Below, piece after piece: positions 42,083 to 49,877 of a stretch of 64,000 nucleotides of DNA. Position numbers and translations under genes: made by a program. Source of the stretch: Streptomyces sp. R33. Lineage in GTDB: Bacteria; Actinomycetota; Actinomycetes; Streptomycetales; Streptomycetaceae. A model generated the notes under the pieces. The model was not told the DNA's origin, made no database searches, and was given only the letters and a program-made list of their open reading frames with translations. Within the stretch, counting starts at the first letter, position 1. Every line of letters begins with the position of its first letter. The DNA lies in the NCBI RefSeq assembly GCF_041200175.1, contig NZ_CP165727.1, positions 1,364,001-1,428,000 of the forward strand, in the 5' to 3' direction.

Positions 42083-43426
42083 TCATTCGTCCACGTCGAG
42101 CAGGCCGGCCGGCATCTCGAACGGTGCGTCCGGATCCGGCGGGCCGATCGGCTCCGCGTCCAGTGCGACGAGCGCGGCCGCCGCGTCCAGCCGCTCCAGG
42201 CAGGTCCGGTTGTCGTCGGCCTGGCACACCACGAAGGAGTGGCGTGCCAGGTAGCCGCCCGGGGGCAGACGCAGCGTGGTCCCGGGCTCGGCCATCGGCG
42301 CGGCGGCGACCAGGCCCGGAGCCTCGGCCGGTACGGCGACCGACCGCAGCAGGCAGTCCCGCTCCGGGTAGCCGAACCGGATGCCGGCGACGGCCCGCCG
42401 GGTCGGCCGGGTGTCCGGCCGCTGCCCGGTGGCCACGTCGAACAGCACCTCGCCGGGCTCGATGCCGGTGGCGGTCCTGCCGAGGAAGGGGATCAGGTCC
42501 CCGCCGAGGCGGCCGTTGATCTCGATGATCAGCGGCCCGCGGCCGGTCAGCCGGACCTCGCTGTGCGTGATGCCGTCCTCGATGCCGAGCACCTGGTGCG
42601 CCCGGGCGAGGGTGCGCATCAGCCCGGGGTCCGCCATCAGCGGGTCGGCCGCGTCGACGAGGTGCCCGACCTCCTCGAAGTACGGCTGGTCGCTGCTGTG
42701 TTTGCGGGCCACGAACATCGGCAGGTACTCGCCCTTGTGCACGGCGCCGTCGATGCTGATCTCCGGCCCGGGCGCGTACCCCTCGACGATGGCGCTCGCC
42801 CGGTACGGGCCCGGGTCGACCTCGCTCGCGGACAGGGCGATCCGGAACGCGGCGTCCAGCTCGCTCTCGTCGGCCGCGAACACGACGCCGATGCTGGCGC
42901 CCATCGCACGCGGCTTGATCACGACGGGATAGCCGATCCGCGCGGCGGCCGCCCTGGCCTGCTCCACGGTGGTGGTCAGCTCGAACCCCGGCTGGCAGAG
43001 GCCCGCCGCGGTGAGTTCGGCCCGGGTGAGCTGCTTGTCCCGGCAGCCGCGTACGCCGGGTACCGACAGCCCCGGCACACCGAACTCGGCAGCGAGGAGC
43101 CCGGCGTCCAGGACCAGCGGCTCGTCCCAGCACATCAGGCCGACGATGCGGCGGCGGGCGGCGACTTCGCGGGCCGCCGCGCCCATCGCCTCGGAGTCGA
43201 AGACGTTGGCGACGATGATCTCGTCGAAGTACTCGTGCTGCCAGGTGGGGTTGAGGTTGTTGAGCAGCACCATGTCCAGGCCGGCCGCACGGGCCCGGCG
43301 GCGGATCGGCGCGACGAGGTACTCCCGGTACACCTTCAGCCCGCTGCCGATGACCAGCAGGCTTCCCTTGTCGGCGGCCATCACGTCGCTCGTCATCACG
43401 TCGCTCGTCATCAGGTCGTCGGTCAT
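42083..43426 (-). CDS. ATP-grasp ligase 1
   Basis: A 447-residue carboxylate-amine ligase of the ATP-grasp superfamily, like L-amino acid ligases. The ATP-grasp core includes CRDKQLTRAELTAAGLCQP, the strand-loop VVIKPRAMGASIGVVFAAD with the ATP-binding Lys, VEGYAPGPEISIDGAVHKGE and the metal site IIEINGRLGGDLIP. It would activate a carboxylate as acyl phosphate and join it to an amine, probably on a pathway intermediate. The start is at a TGATG overlap with the hydroxylase stop (GGGAGG upstream). The first codons include a 15-bp repeat encoding MTSDV twice, giving alternative ATGs at 43411, 43396 and 43381. Confidence 0.85.
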   Translation of the reverse strand: MTDDLMTSDVMTSDVMAADKGSLLVIGSGLKVYREYLVAPIRRRARAAGLDMVLLNNLNPTWQHEYFDEIIVANVFDSEAMGAAAREVAARRRIVGLMCWDEPLVLDAGLLAAEFGVPGLSVPGVRGCRDKQLTRAELTAAGLCQPGFELTTTVEQARAAAARIGYPVVIKPRAMGASIGVVFAADESELDAAFRIALSASEVDPGPYRASAIVEGYAPGPEISIDGAVHKGEYLPMFVARKHSSDQPYFEEVGHLVDAADPLMADPGLMRTLARAHQVLGIEDGITHSEVRLTGRGPLIIEINGRLGGDLIPFLGRTATGIEPGEVLFDVATGQRPDTRPTRRAVAGIRFGYPERDCLLRSVAVPAEAPGLVAAAPMAEPGTTLRLPPGGYLARHSFVVCQADDNRTCLERLDAAAALVALDAEPIGPPDPDAPFEMPAGLLDVDE

Positions 43427-44709
43427 CACGGCCTCCCGGTTTCGGCAGCGGCCGCGCGGCGGGAGAGCAGGTCGGTGAGGATGTCCTGGGAGCGGTGTGC
43501 GAGGACGCTGATGAGGGAGTCGGCGATGCCGTGGGTCTCCTCGTTGACGCCCTGGAGGTAGACGGCTCCCCGTGCCGACTCGCCGAGTTCGACCCGGTGG
43601 GCGCGGCTGACCGTGACCTCGCCGATGCCGACCCGGGCCGCCAGCTCCCGTACGAGGGCGGGCTTGCGGGGGTCGTAGCCGGTGCCCAGCAGCACGAGGT
43701 CACAGCGCAGCGGCTCGGTCTTGCCGCTCATCCGGTCCCGCAGGTCGAGCACGACGTCCCCGTCCTCGAGCCGGGCGCCCACGACCTCGGTCATCGCCCG
43801 CACCTCGGAGCGCTGCGGACCGAGCGCCTTCTGCCGGTAGAGCATCGTGTACAGCTCGTCGAGGAACGGCGGCGCCAGACCGGCGTAGTTCGTCAGCCGC
43901 ATCTCGTCCAGGACCTGCGCCCGGACCTCTGCGGGGCTGTCGTAGAACTCGTCCACGAACGAGGGGAAGAACCGCTCGTTCACGAACTTGCTCGTCTGGT
44001 AGTTCTGCAGGCCGACCGACCGTACGACCATGGTCACGCGGCTCTGCGGCAGGTTCTCGTGCAGCGCGTAGAACATCTCCGCGGCGCTCTGCGCCCCGCC
44101 GACCACCACGGCCCGGACCGGCTCGTCCTTCGGGATCTCCCCCATCCGGGTCCGGTACTGGGCGCTGTGGATCAGCCGGTCGGCGGGCAGGCCGGCGAAG
44201 ACGTCCGGCACCCGCGGGTCGCGGCCTCCGCCGACGACGAGGTCCCGGCAGCGGATCTCGTCCCCGTCCGTCAGCAGCACGCTCCACCCGGAGACGGAAC
44301 CGTCCGCTGCCACGACCGGGTCGACCTGCGCGGCGCGGACCCCGTACCGGATCCGGACCCGCTGCAGCGAGGAGGCGACCCATTGGAGGTAGTCGGAGAA
44401 CTCCCACCGGAACGGGTGGAAGGTGCCCAGGTTGATGAACTCGTCCAAGCGCCCCTGCTCGTGCAGGAAGTTGAGGAACGTGAACCTGCTGGACGGGTTG
44501 CGCAGCGTCACCAGGTCCTTCAGGAAGGACACCTGGCTGCGCGCCCACGGCATGAGCAGGTCGCGCTGCCATTTGACGTCCGGGCTCTGCTCCAACAGCA
44601 GGGTGCCGTCCGCAAGTTCGGCCGAGCCGGATTCCTCGATGGCCACCGCGAGCGCCAGATTCGCCGGACCGGCGCCGATCGCCAGGACACCGACTTCCCG
44701 TACCGTCAT
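43426..44709 (-). CDS. Lysine N6-hydroxylase-like flavoprotein (copy B)
   Basis: A 427-residue NADPH-dependent N-hydroxylating monooxygenase of the IucD/SidA/PvdA family. Visible motifs are the FAD loop LAIGAGPANLALAVA, the NADPH loop VVVGGAQSAAEMFYAL, the substrate-side LKDLVTLRNPSSRFTFLNFL and the C-terminal DLVLLGTGYDPRKP. It would convert lysine (or another amine) to its N-hydroxy form. Its ATG overlaps the stop of ATP-grasp 2 (ATGA). Its 3' third is almost identical in DNA to the paralogue at 49877-51157, while the rest differs at many third positions, which suggests gene conversion. Confidence 0.88.
   Translation of the reverse strand: MTVREVGVLAIGAGPANLALAVAIEESGSAELADGTLLLEQSPDVKWQRDLLMPWARSQVSFLKDLVTLRNPSSRFTFLNFLHEQGRLDEFINLGTFHPFRWEFSDYLQWVASSLQRVRIRYGVRAAQVDPVVAADGSVSGWSVLLTDGDEIRCRDLVVGGGRDPRVPDVFAGLPADRLIHSAQYRTRMGEIPKDEPVRAVVVGGAQSAAEMFYALHENLPQSRVTMVVRSVGLQNYQTSKFVNERFFPSFVDEFYDSPAEVRAQVLDEMRLTNYAGLAPPFLDELYTMLYRQKALGPQRSEVRAMTEVVGARLEDGDVVLDLRDRMSGKTEPLRCDLVLLGTGYDPRKPALVRELAARVGIGEVTVSRAHRVELGESARGAVYLQGVNEETHGIADSLISVLAHRSQDILTDLLSRRAAAAETGRP
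43454..43887. repeat. 434-bp direct repeat, copy B (in hydroxylase B)
   Basis: By direct reading this stretch matches 49902-50335 with only two mismatches (a T/G near 43498 and a G/A near 43810). It covers the stop-proximal third of hydroxylase B. The flanking DNA diverges sharply. Confidence 0.9.
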
Positions 44710-45986
44710 GCTTCCCCCTCGATGTCGATCCGGACTGCGGCCGCGGCGGCTTCGGCCCGCCGCAGTGCCTCGGTGGAGCTGTCCGCGGTGGCCATGACGA
44801 TCCCCGCGCGGTCCCAGGAGTGGCGCAGCCCGGTGAACCGGTCGCCCGGCCCGGCGGTGACCGCGACCAGGAACACGCCGTCGACCTGCCGGGCGGCCTC
44901 GACGCCGTGCACGGCCGTGACCCGTCCCGCCCCGGTGGCCAGGAACCGTACGGCCGCTCCGCCCTTGGCCCGCCGGGGCAGTTCGGCCGGCGGCTCCTCG
45001 CCCTTCATCACCGCGTAGTAGCTGCGCATGAGCTGGACCGGGTAGGCGAGTTGGATGGTGTCGACGATGCCGCCGCCGGCGAGCCGGCCCGCGCATTCCA
45101 CGAGGTACGGCACACCGTTCGAGACGATCCATTCGCAGTGCACGATCCCGTCGCGGAAGCCGACGGCCCGGACCACGCGCGCCGTCTGTGCGCCGAGCGT
45201 CTCCGCGAGGTCCTCGGGGATGTCGGCCGGCACGGTGTGCGCCATCTCCACCGGGTGGGGCCCGGGGAAGAGCTGTTTGCCGGTGACGTTGACGAACAGC
45301 GCGCGCCCGTCCCGTACCAGCATCTCGACACTGAACTCGGGCCCCTCGACGTACTGTTCGGCGAGCATGGACAGTTCCATGGGCCGGTCGGGCACGAAGA
45401 CGCCCTCGTCCTGGACCAGGCAGTCCGCCCATGCCTGCTCGACCTCGGCCGCGTGGTGGATCACCCGGGTGCCCACGGCGGCCTGGCGGTTGGCGGGCTT
45501 GAGTACGACGGGGCCGCCAAGGCCGCGCAGGAAGTCCCGTACGCCGGCGGGGCCTTCCACGCGGACACTGGCAGGGTTGGCGATCCCGGCAGCGGCGCTG
45601 ACCTGCCGCAGCAGGGCCTTGTCGCGGAGGATCTGGGCGGCCCCGAGGCCGGCGCCGGGCAGGCCGTAGCGCTCCGCGAGGCGCGCGGCGAACGGGGTCG
45701 CGTACTCGATCGCCGGGACGACCGCGACGGGTGCGAGGTCGGGGTGGGCGTTGTGGAACTCGTCGGCCTTGCCCGCGAGGTGGTACTCCCACTCGATCAG
45801 ACCGCGGACGAACGCCACCCCGTCGAGCTGCTCGTGCACGTGCCGCTTGCGGACGACGTCGGGCTCCTCGATGTAGATCACCGAGTCGTCCGGCTGGAAC
45901 TCCCCGATGGCGGCGAGCGTGACGCCGACGAACCCGACGATCAGGACCGGCCCGGAGGCGGCGCCGGGCTGCTGCTGCTCGTTCAT
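44706..45986 (-). CDS. ATP-grasp ligase 2
   Basis: A 426-residue ATP-grasp protein, only distantly like ligase 1. Features are ILRDKALLRQVSAAAGIANP, GGPVVLKPANRQAAVGTRVI (ATP-binding Lys), EQYVEGPEFSVEMLVRDGRA and YLVECAGRLAGGGIVDTIQL where the metal-binding Glu/Asn are expected (Glu then Cys-Ala-Gly in place of the usual E-x-N). The Asn of that motif is replaced, which may affect metal use. It lies between the MFS and hydroxylase B genes with ATGA overlaps on both sides. Peptide-type bond formation in the pathway is inferred. Confidence 0.83.
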   Translation of the reverse strand: MNEQQQPGAASGPVLIVGFVGVTLAAIGEFQPDDSVIYIEEPDVVRKRHVHEQLDGVAFVRGLIEWEYHLAGKADEFHNAHPDLAPVAVVPAIEYATPFAARLAERYGLPGAGLGAAQILRDKALLRQVSAAAGIANPASVRVEGPAGVRDFLRGLGGPVVLKPANRQAAVGTRVIHHAAEVEQAWADCLVQDEGVFVPDRPMELSMLAEQYVEGPEFSVEMLVRDGRALFVNVTGKQLFPGPHPVEMAHTVPADIPEDLAETLGAQTARVVRAVGFRDGIVHCEWIVSNGVPYLVECAGRLAGGGIVDTIQLAYPVQLMRSYYAVMKGEEPPAELPRRAKGGAAVRFLATGAGRVTAVHGVEAARQVDGVFLVAVTAGPGDRFTGLRHSWDRAGIVMATADSSTEALRRAEAAAAAVRIDIEGEA

Positions 45987-47293
45987 GACGTGCCTCCGAC
46001 GACTTCGGGCGTTCCTTCGGTGCCGGCGTCCGCGTCCTTCGCCGGGGCCGGTTCGGGCGGCTGTTTCACACCGGCCAGGGCGAGCAGCCCGGCCACGGCG
46101 GTCACGACGCCGCACAGCAGCCAGAACCCGCCCCCGAGCCTGGTCCAGAGGAAGACGCCGAACAGCGGCGCGAGCGCCGAGGCGGCTCCGCCGACGGCCT
46201 GCATGGTGCCGATGTAGCGGGCCTTGACCGCAGCGGGGAACGTCGCCGGGTGGGCGAACATGCTCGGCGCGGCAATCATGATCCCGCAGACGACCAGGAC
46301 CGCACCGGTGATGGTGAACGCACCGGACCGGGAGGTCAGCCCGTAGACCGCGAGGCCGACGGCCTCCACCAGGTGGCCGGTGATCACCCGCACGTGCTTC
46401 GGCAGCCTGCTCAGGTAGGCCGTGATCTTGAGCTCACAGGTGATCAGCACGACGGAGGACACCGTGAGCACGGTGCTGTAGAAGCTGGTCGGATAGTCGT
46501 CTTCGGCGAGCTCCAGCGGGAGGGCGATGTGGCCCTGCGCGTAGGTGAGCGAGCCGAGCAGGATGGCGCCCAGGAAGAGCATGTACTTCCGGTCGCGGAG
46601 CATCGTGGCGTACGCCGAACGGCCGCCTGCGGCCTGGCCGGACGTCCCGGCTTCGGGTGCGGCTGCGGCCTCGGCTCCCTGCTCCGCCTCCCCTTCCACG
46701 GCCTTCTTCGGGAGCAGGGCGAACGCCAGCAGGGCGTAGACGAGCGCCGTCCCGCCGTCGATCCAGAACAGCAGGTCCCAATCGACCAGGATGACCACCG
46801 CTGCGATCAGCGGGGCCAGGGCGGCGCCGATGTTCAGCGCGATCCGCATCATCGAGAACGCCATGACCTGGTACCGCTCCGGCATCAGGTCGCTGAGCAT
46901 CACGGCGGCCGCCGGCCGGTACGCCTGGGTGAACAGGCCTGCGAGCCCGACCACGACCAGCAGCGCCCACAGCATCCCCGGCCCGCTCAGCCAAGAGATC
47001 GACGCCACCAGCGGGGCGGAGGCCCCCATGGCCGCCATGATGGTGGCCCGCGGGCCGAACCGGTGGGTGATCTCGGCGCCCAGCATCGTGCCGAAGACCG
47101 AACCGATGCTGTACGCGACGAGCGAGAGGCCCGCCACGCTGACCGACGCGCCGCGGTAGGTCAGGTACAGCACGAGGAACGTCTGGACGAACGCGCCGAG
47201 TTGGTTGACCAGTACGCCGCCGAGAAGATATCGGACCGGTGTCGGAGTCGCCTTCAGCGCGTCGAACACCCGGACCGGAGCATCCTCCGTCAT
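45983..47293 (-). CDS. MFS exporter of the biosynthetic cluster
   Basis: A 436-residue, 12-helix major facilitator transporter, probably the product exporter or self-resistance pump. Helix 1-2 reads RYLLGGVLVNQLGAFVQTFL, the conserved loop GAEITHRFGPRATIM lies between helices 2 and 3, and a charged, Ala-rich central loop (about residues 205-240) separates the halves. It is locked into the operon by ATGA overlaps with the FAD oxidase upstream and ATP-grasp 2 downstream. Substrate is inferred from context only. Confidence 0.88.
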   Translation of the reverse strand: MTEDAPVRVFDALKATPTPVRYLLGGVLVNQLGAFVQTFLVLYLTYRGASVSVAGLSLVAYSIGSVFGTMLGAEITHRFGPRATIMAAMGASAPLVASISWLSGPGMLWALLVVVGLAGLFTQAYRPAAAVMLSDLMPERYQVMAFSMMRIALNIGAALAPLIAAVVILVDWDLLFWIDGGTALVYALLAFALLPKKAVEGEAEQGAEAAAAPEAGTSGQAAGGRSAYATMLRDRKYMLFLGAILLGSLTYAQGHIALPLELAEDDYPTSFYSTVLTVSSVVLITCELKITAYLSRLPKHVRVITGHLVEAVGLAVYGLTSRSGAFTITGAVLVVCGIMIAAPSMFAHPATFPAAVKARYIGTMQAVGGAASALAPLFGVFLWTRLGGGFWLLCGVVTAVAGLLALAGVKQPPEPAPAKDADAGTEGTPEVVGGTS

Positions 47294-48345
47294 GCCGCCC
47301 CTTCCCTCAAGACATCGACGATGCGGTCCGCGACCAGCGGGGCCGCACTGAATCCGGATCCGCCGCACGCAGCCCGCGACCAGACGGCGGGACCCTCGCG
47401 GGCGAGCAGCGCGCCGCCGGTCTCCGCGTCGGCCGCGTAGTGGCAGGCCTTCACCGCGGCCACGGTGTAGCGGTTCAGGCCGGTCAGCGGCGGCGCCGCG
47501 GCGAGCCGCTCGGCCCAGGGCCCCTGGTCCTCGGCGGCGCAGTCCGCGGTGGTGTCCACCACCCGGCACACCGCATCGGAGCTGATCTTCAGGAGCGTGC
47601 CGTCCCCGGGCGGCACCGCCCAGGCCCGGCCGTCCGCGCCGAGCCCGCCGGCCGCGGGTGCCTGCGCCCACCACCGCGCCGCGTCGGCCGGCGGATGCAG
47701 GTAGACCATGGTCTGGCGGTGCAGGACGACCGGCTGCCCGACCAGCTCGCGGGTCCACGGTCCGGCCGCGACCAGGACCAGGTCGGCGCCCAGCCGTTCG
47801 CCGTCGGCCAGTTGCACCTTCCCGGAGTCCGTGTCGATCCCGGTCACCGCGGTGTACGGACGCAAGGTCACCGCCGGATGCCCGGCGAGCCGGCGGGCTG
47901 CGGCGTGCAGGACCCGTTCCGCGAGCAGCACCCCGCCGTCCACGTCCAGGAGGCCCGCCGAGTCCGGCGGGAACTCCAGGTGCGGCAGCGTCTGCGGTTC
48001 CACCGTCCGTACGGAGACCCCCGCCTCGGCGGCCGACGCGGCCAGCGCGGTGAGGCGTTCCCGGGGCCAGGCGGTGACCACTCCGACCCGCCGGTGGAAG
48101 CGGGTCCCGAGCAGCGCCTCCAGGTCCTGCCACCGGCGGCGGGCGGCGGTCATCCGCCGGGTGGCGTCCGGATCGTCCGGGCTGAACGTGCGGACGACCC
48201 GGTGCTGGTCAAAGGAGCTGGCGTGCGGGTTGGGGATCGGACCCCTGTCCAGCACGGCCACGGGGTGGCCGGCCAGCGCGCACTCCACGGCGGTCAGCAG
48301 CCCGGTGACGCCCGCTCCCACGACCACGACCGCCGCCGCGCTCAC
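47290..48345 (-). CDS. DAO-type FAD-dependent oxidase
   Basis: A 351-residue glycine-oxidase/sarcosine-oxidase-like flavoenzyme. The dinucleotide motif is VVVVGAGVTGLLTAVECALAG at the N-terminus; LLVDVDGGVLLAERVLHAAA-type and VLVAAGPWTRELVG segments follow, and the FAD-binding C-terminus reads ACGGSGFSAAPLVADRI. In hydrazinoacetate pathways the analogous enzyme (Spb39) oxidises the N6-(carboxymethylamino)lysine intermediate and releases hydrazinoacetate. GTGA overlap with the MetRS-like gene makes the same role here plausible. GTG start at 48345. Confidence 0.86.
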   Translation of the reverse strand: MSAAAVVVVGAGVTGLLTAVECALAGHPVAVLDRGPIPNPHASSFDQHRVVRTFSPDDPDATRRMTAARRRWQDLEALLGTRFHRRVGVVTAWPRERLTALAASAAEAGVSVRTVEPQTLPHLEFPPDSAGLLDVDGGVLLAERVLHAAARRLAGHPAVTLRPYTAVTGIDTDSGKVQLADGERLGADLVLVAAGPWTRELVGQPVVLHRQTMVYLHPPADAARWWAQAPAAGGLGADGRAWAVPPGDGTLLKISSDAVCRVVDTTADCAAEDQGPWAERLAAAPPLTGLNRYTVAAVKACHYAADAETGGALLAREGPAVWSRAACGGSGFSAAPLVADRIVDVLREGAA

Positions 48346-49877
48346 CGTCCCGGCTCCGCCAGGAGCGGCAGCCGTACGGGCGTGAACTCCGTGGCGTGCG
48401 GCTCGGGGGGGATCGCACGGTCGGGGAGGCCCGCCTCGGCCAGGTCGATCAGCAGCGGCGCAGCGCAGCGCAGGAAGACGTCGACCTCGTGGCAGAAGTC
48501 ACCGGCATCGGCCGGGCCCACCTCCCACCGGTCGAGCCGTGCCAGCTGCTCGGACAGCGTGAAGGCGGCCGAGGTCAGGCTGAAGCGGCGGACGTCGTAG
48601 GCGGCGGCGAAGCGCTCCAGGAGGCGCGCGGCCGCCTCCCGCGACCGCCCGGACACCGGCAACGGCCCCTGGCCGGCCCAGCTGCCGGCCTTGCCCGCGA
48701 CCCGGTTCCACGGCTGGACGAGCCGTTCGCCGGCCACCCGGGCCAAGGCCTCGCGCGTGAAGTTGGTGCGCTGGAAGTCGGGGCTGGTCGCGGCGAGGTA
48801 GAAGCGGATGACGTCCCTGGGCACCTCGGCGGCCAGCTCCCGGCCCGACACGACATGGCCGCGGCTGGTGGAGAACTTGTCGTGGTCCAGCTCGTAGAAC
48901 TCGTTGGTGACGAAGTGCTCGGGCAGGGTGTAGCCGCCCAGCGCCTCCAGCATGGCCGCCCCGACGACCGCGAAGGCGAAACCGGCGTCCGACCCGAAGA
49001 AGTAGACGACCTTGTTGCCGGTCTCGGAGAACCACAACTCGTCGTCGGCGGCGAGCACTTCGCCGCGCTCCTCGGCGGCGAGCGCGGTGCAGTGCATGCT
49101 CCACGCGATGGTCTCGGCATCCGCGTAGATCACCTGGTCCGCGACCTCCGGGAAGGGTGCGGGGATGCCCCAGGCGATGGGGAGGGTCACGGGATAGTCC
49201 GGGAGCGGCCGGGCGAGGATCTCCTCGATCATCTGCGCCAGGCGCGGGCGCATCGTCGCGCTCTGCCGGGCGAAGTAGGCGACGAGCGCCTCTCGGTGCT
49301 CCTCGAGCGGCAGCACCAGGACCTGCTGCTCGCGCAGTTCCACCGGGTCGTCGGGGTGCAGGGTGGAGCGCGGGTCGATCAGGTCGCCGGACGCGATCCA
49401 GTGCCCGCAGTTCTCGCAGAGGCCGGCGCACCCGTCGGCGAGGCACACCGGACAGCCGCCGCGTACGTAGGCGTCGGTGAGGTACTCGCCGGTGCGCGGC
49501 GCGTAGGGGAACCTGAGGCCCCGCAGCCGGAGTGCGCCGCTGCTGTGCAGGCGCTCGAAGAAGGTGCGGACGGTTTTGACGTACCGGTCGCCGAACCGGA
49601 CGAACCCGTCCGGCCGGATGCCCATGGCCGCGAGGGTCTGCTCCACCTGGCCCGCCGACCGGACGCGCAGTTCTTCGGGGGGTACGCCCAGCCTGCTGGC
49701 GGTGGTCACGATGTAGTTCTGCGTGAAGTGCACGCCCGTGCCGAACAGCACGTCGTGGCCCGCGGCGCGTGCGTACCTCGCGCAGACGTCGGCGGCCAGG
49801 AACGGGCCGGCCAGATGGCCCAGGTGCAGATCGCCGTTCGCGGTCGGGCCTGGGGCGATCACCAGTGTCCGCTGCAT
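48342..49877 (-). CDS. MetRS-like ATP-dependent enzyme (candidate hydrazine synthetase half)
   Basis: A 511-residue class I methionyl-tRNA synthetase-like protein. The HIGH motif appears as GDLHLGHL, the KMSKS loop as KFSTSRGHVV, and a four-Cys zinc knuckle as CPVCLADGCAGLCENC. A shortened helical C-terminal region follows. In known N-N pathways (Spb40, Tri28) such a domain activates an amino acid and esterifies it to N-hydroxylysine, and a fused cupin then forms the N-N bond; this protein has no cupin. It overlaps hydroxylase A (TGATG) and the FAD oxidase gene (GTGA). A drug-resistant MetRS is the main alternative. Confidence 0.83.
   Translation of the reverse strand: MQRTLVIAPGPTANGDLHLGHLAGPFLAADVCARYARAAGHDVLFGTGVHFTQNYIVTTASRLGVPPEELRVRSAGQVEQTLAAMGIRPDGFVRFGDRYVKTVRTFFERLHSSGALRLRGLRFPYAPRTGEYLTDAYVRGGCPVCLADGCAGLCENCGHWIASGDLIDPRSTLHPDDPVELREQQVLVLPLEEHREALVAYFARQSATMRPRLAQMIEEILARPLPDYPVTLPIAWGIPAPFPEVADQVIYADAETIAWSMHCTALAAEERGEVLAADDELWFSETGNKVVYFFGSDAGFAFAVVGAAMLEALGGYTLPEHFVTNEFYELDHDKFSTSRGHVVSGRELAAEVPRDVIRFYLAATSPDFQRTNFTREALARVAGERLVQPWNRVAGKAGSWAGQGPLPVSGRSREAAARLLERFAAAYDVRRFSLTSAAFTLSEQLARLDRWEVGPADAGDFCHEVDVFLRCAAPLLIDLAEAGLPDRAIPPEPHATEFTPVRLPLLAEPGR

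Noticed and set aside
48342..49877. Second housekeeping or drug-resistant methionyl-tRNA synthetase
   Set aside because: Not excluded, but its overlap with a hydroxylase and an FAD oxidase, and the shortened C-terminal region, fit the N-N pathway better. Phylogeny would decide.
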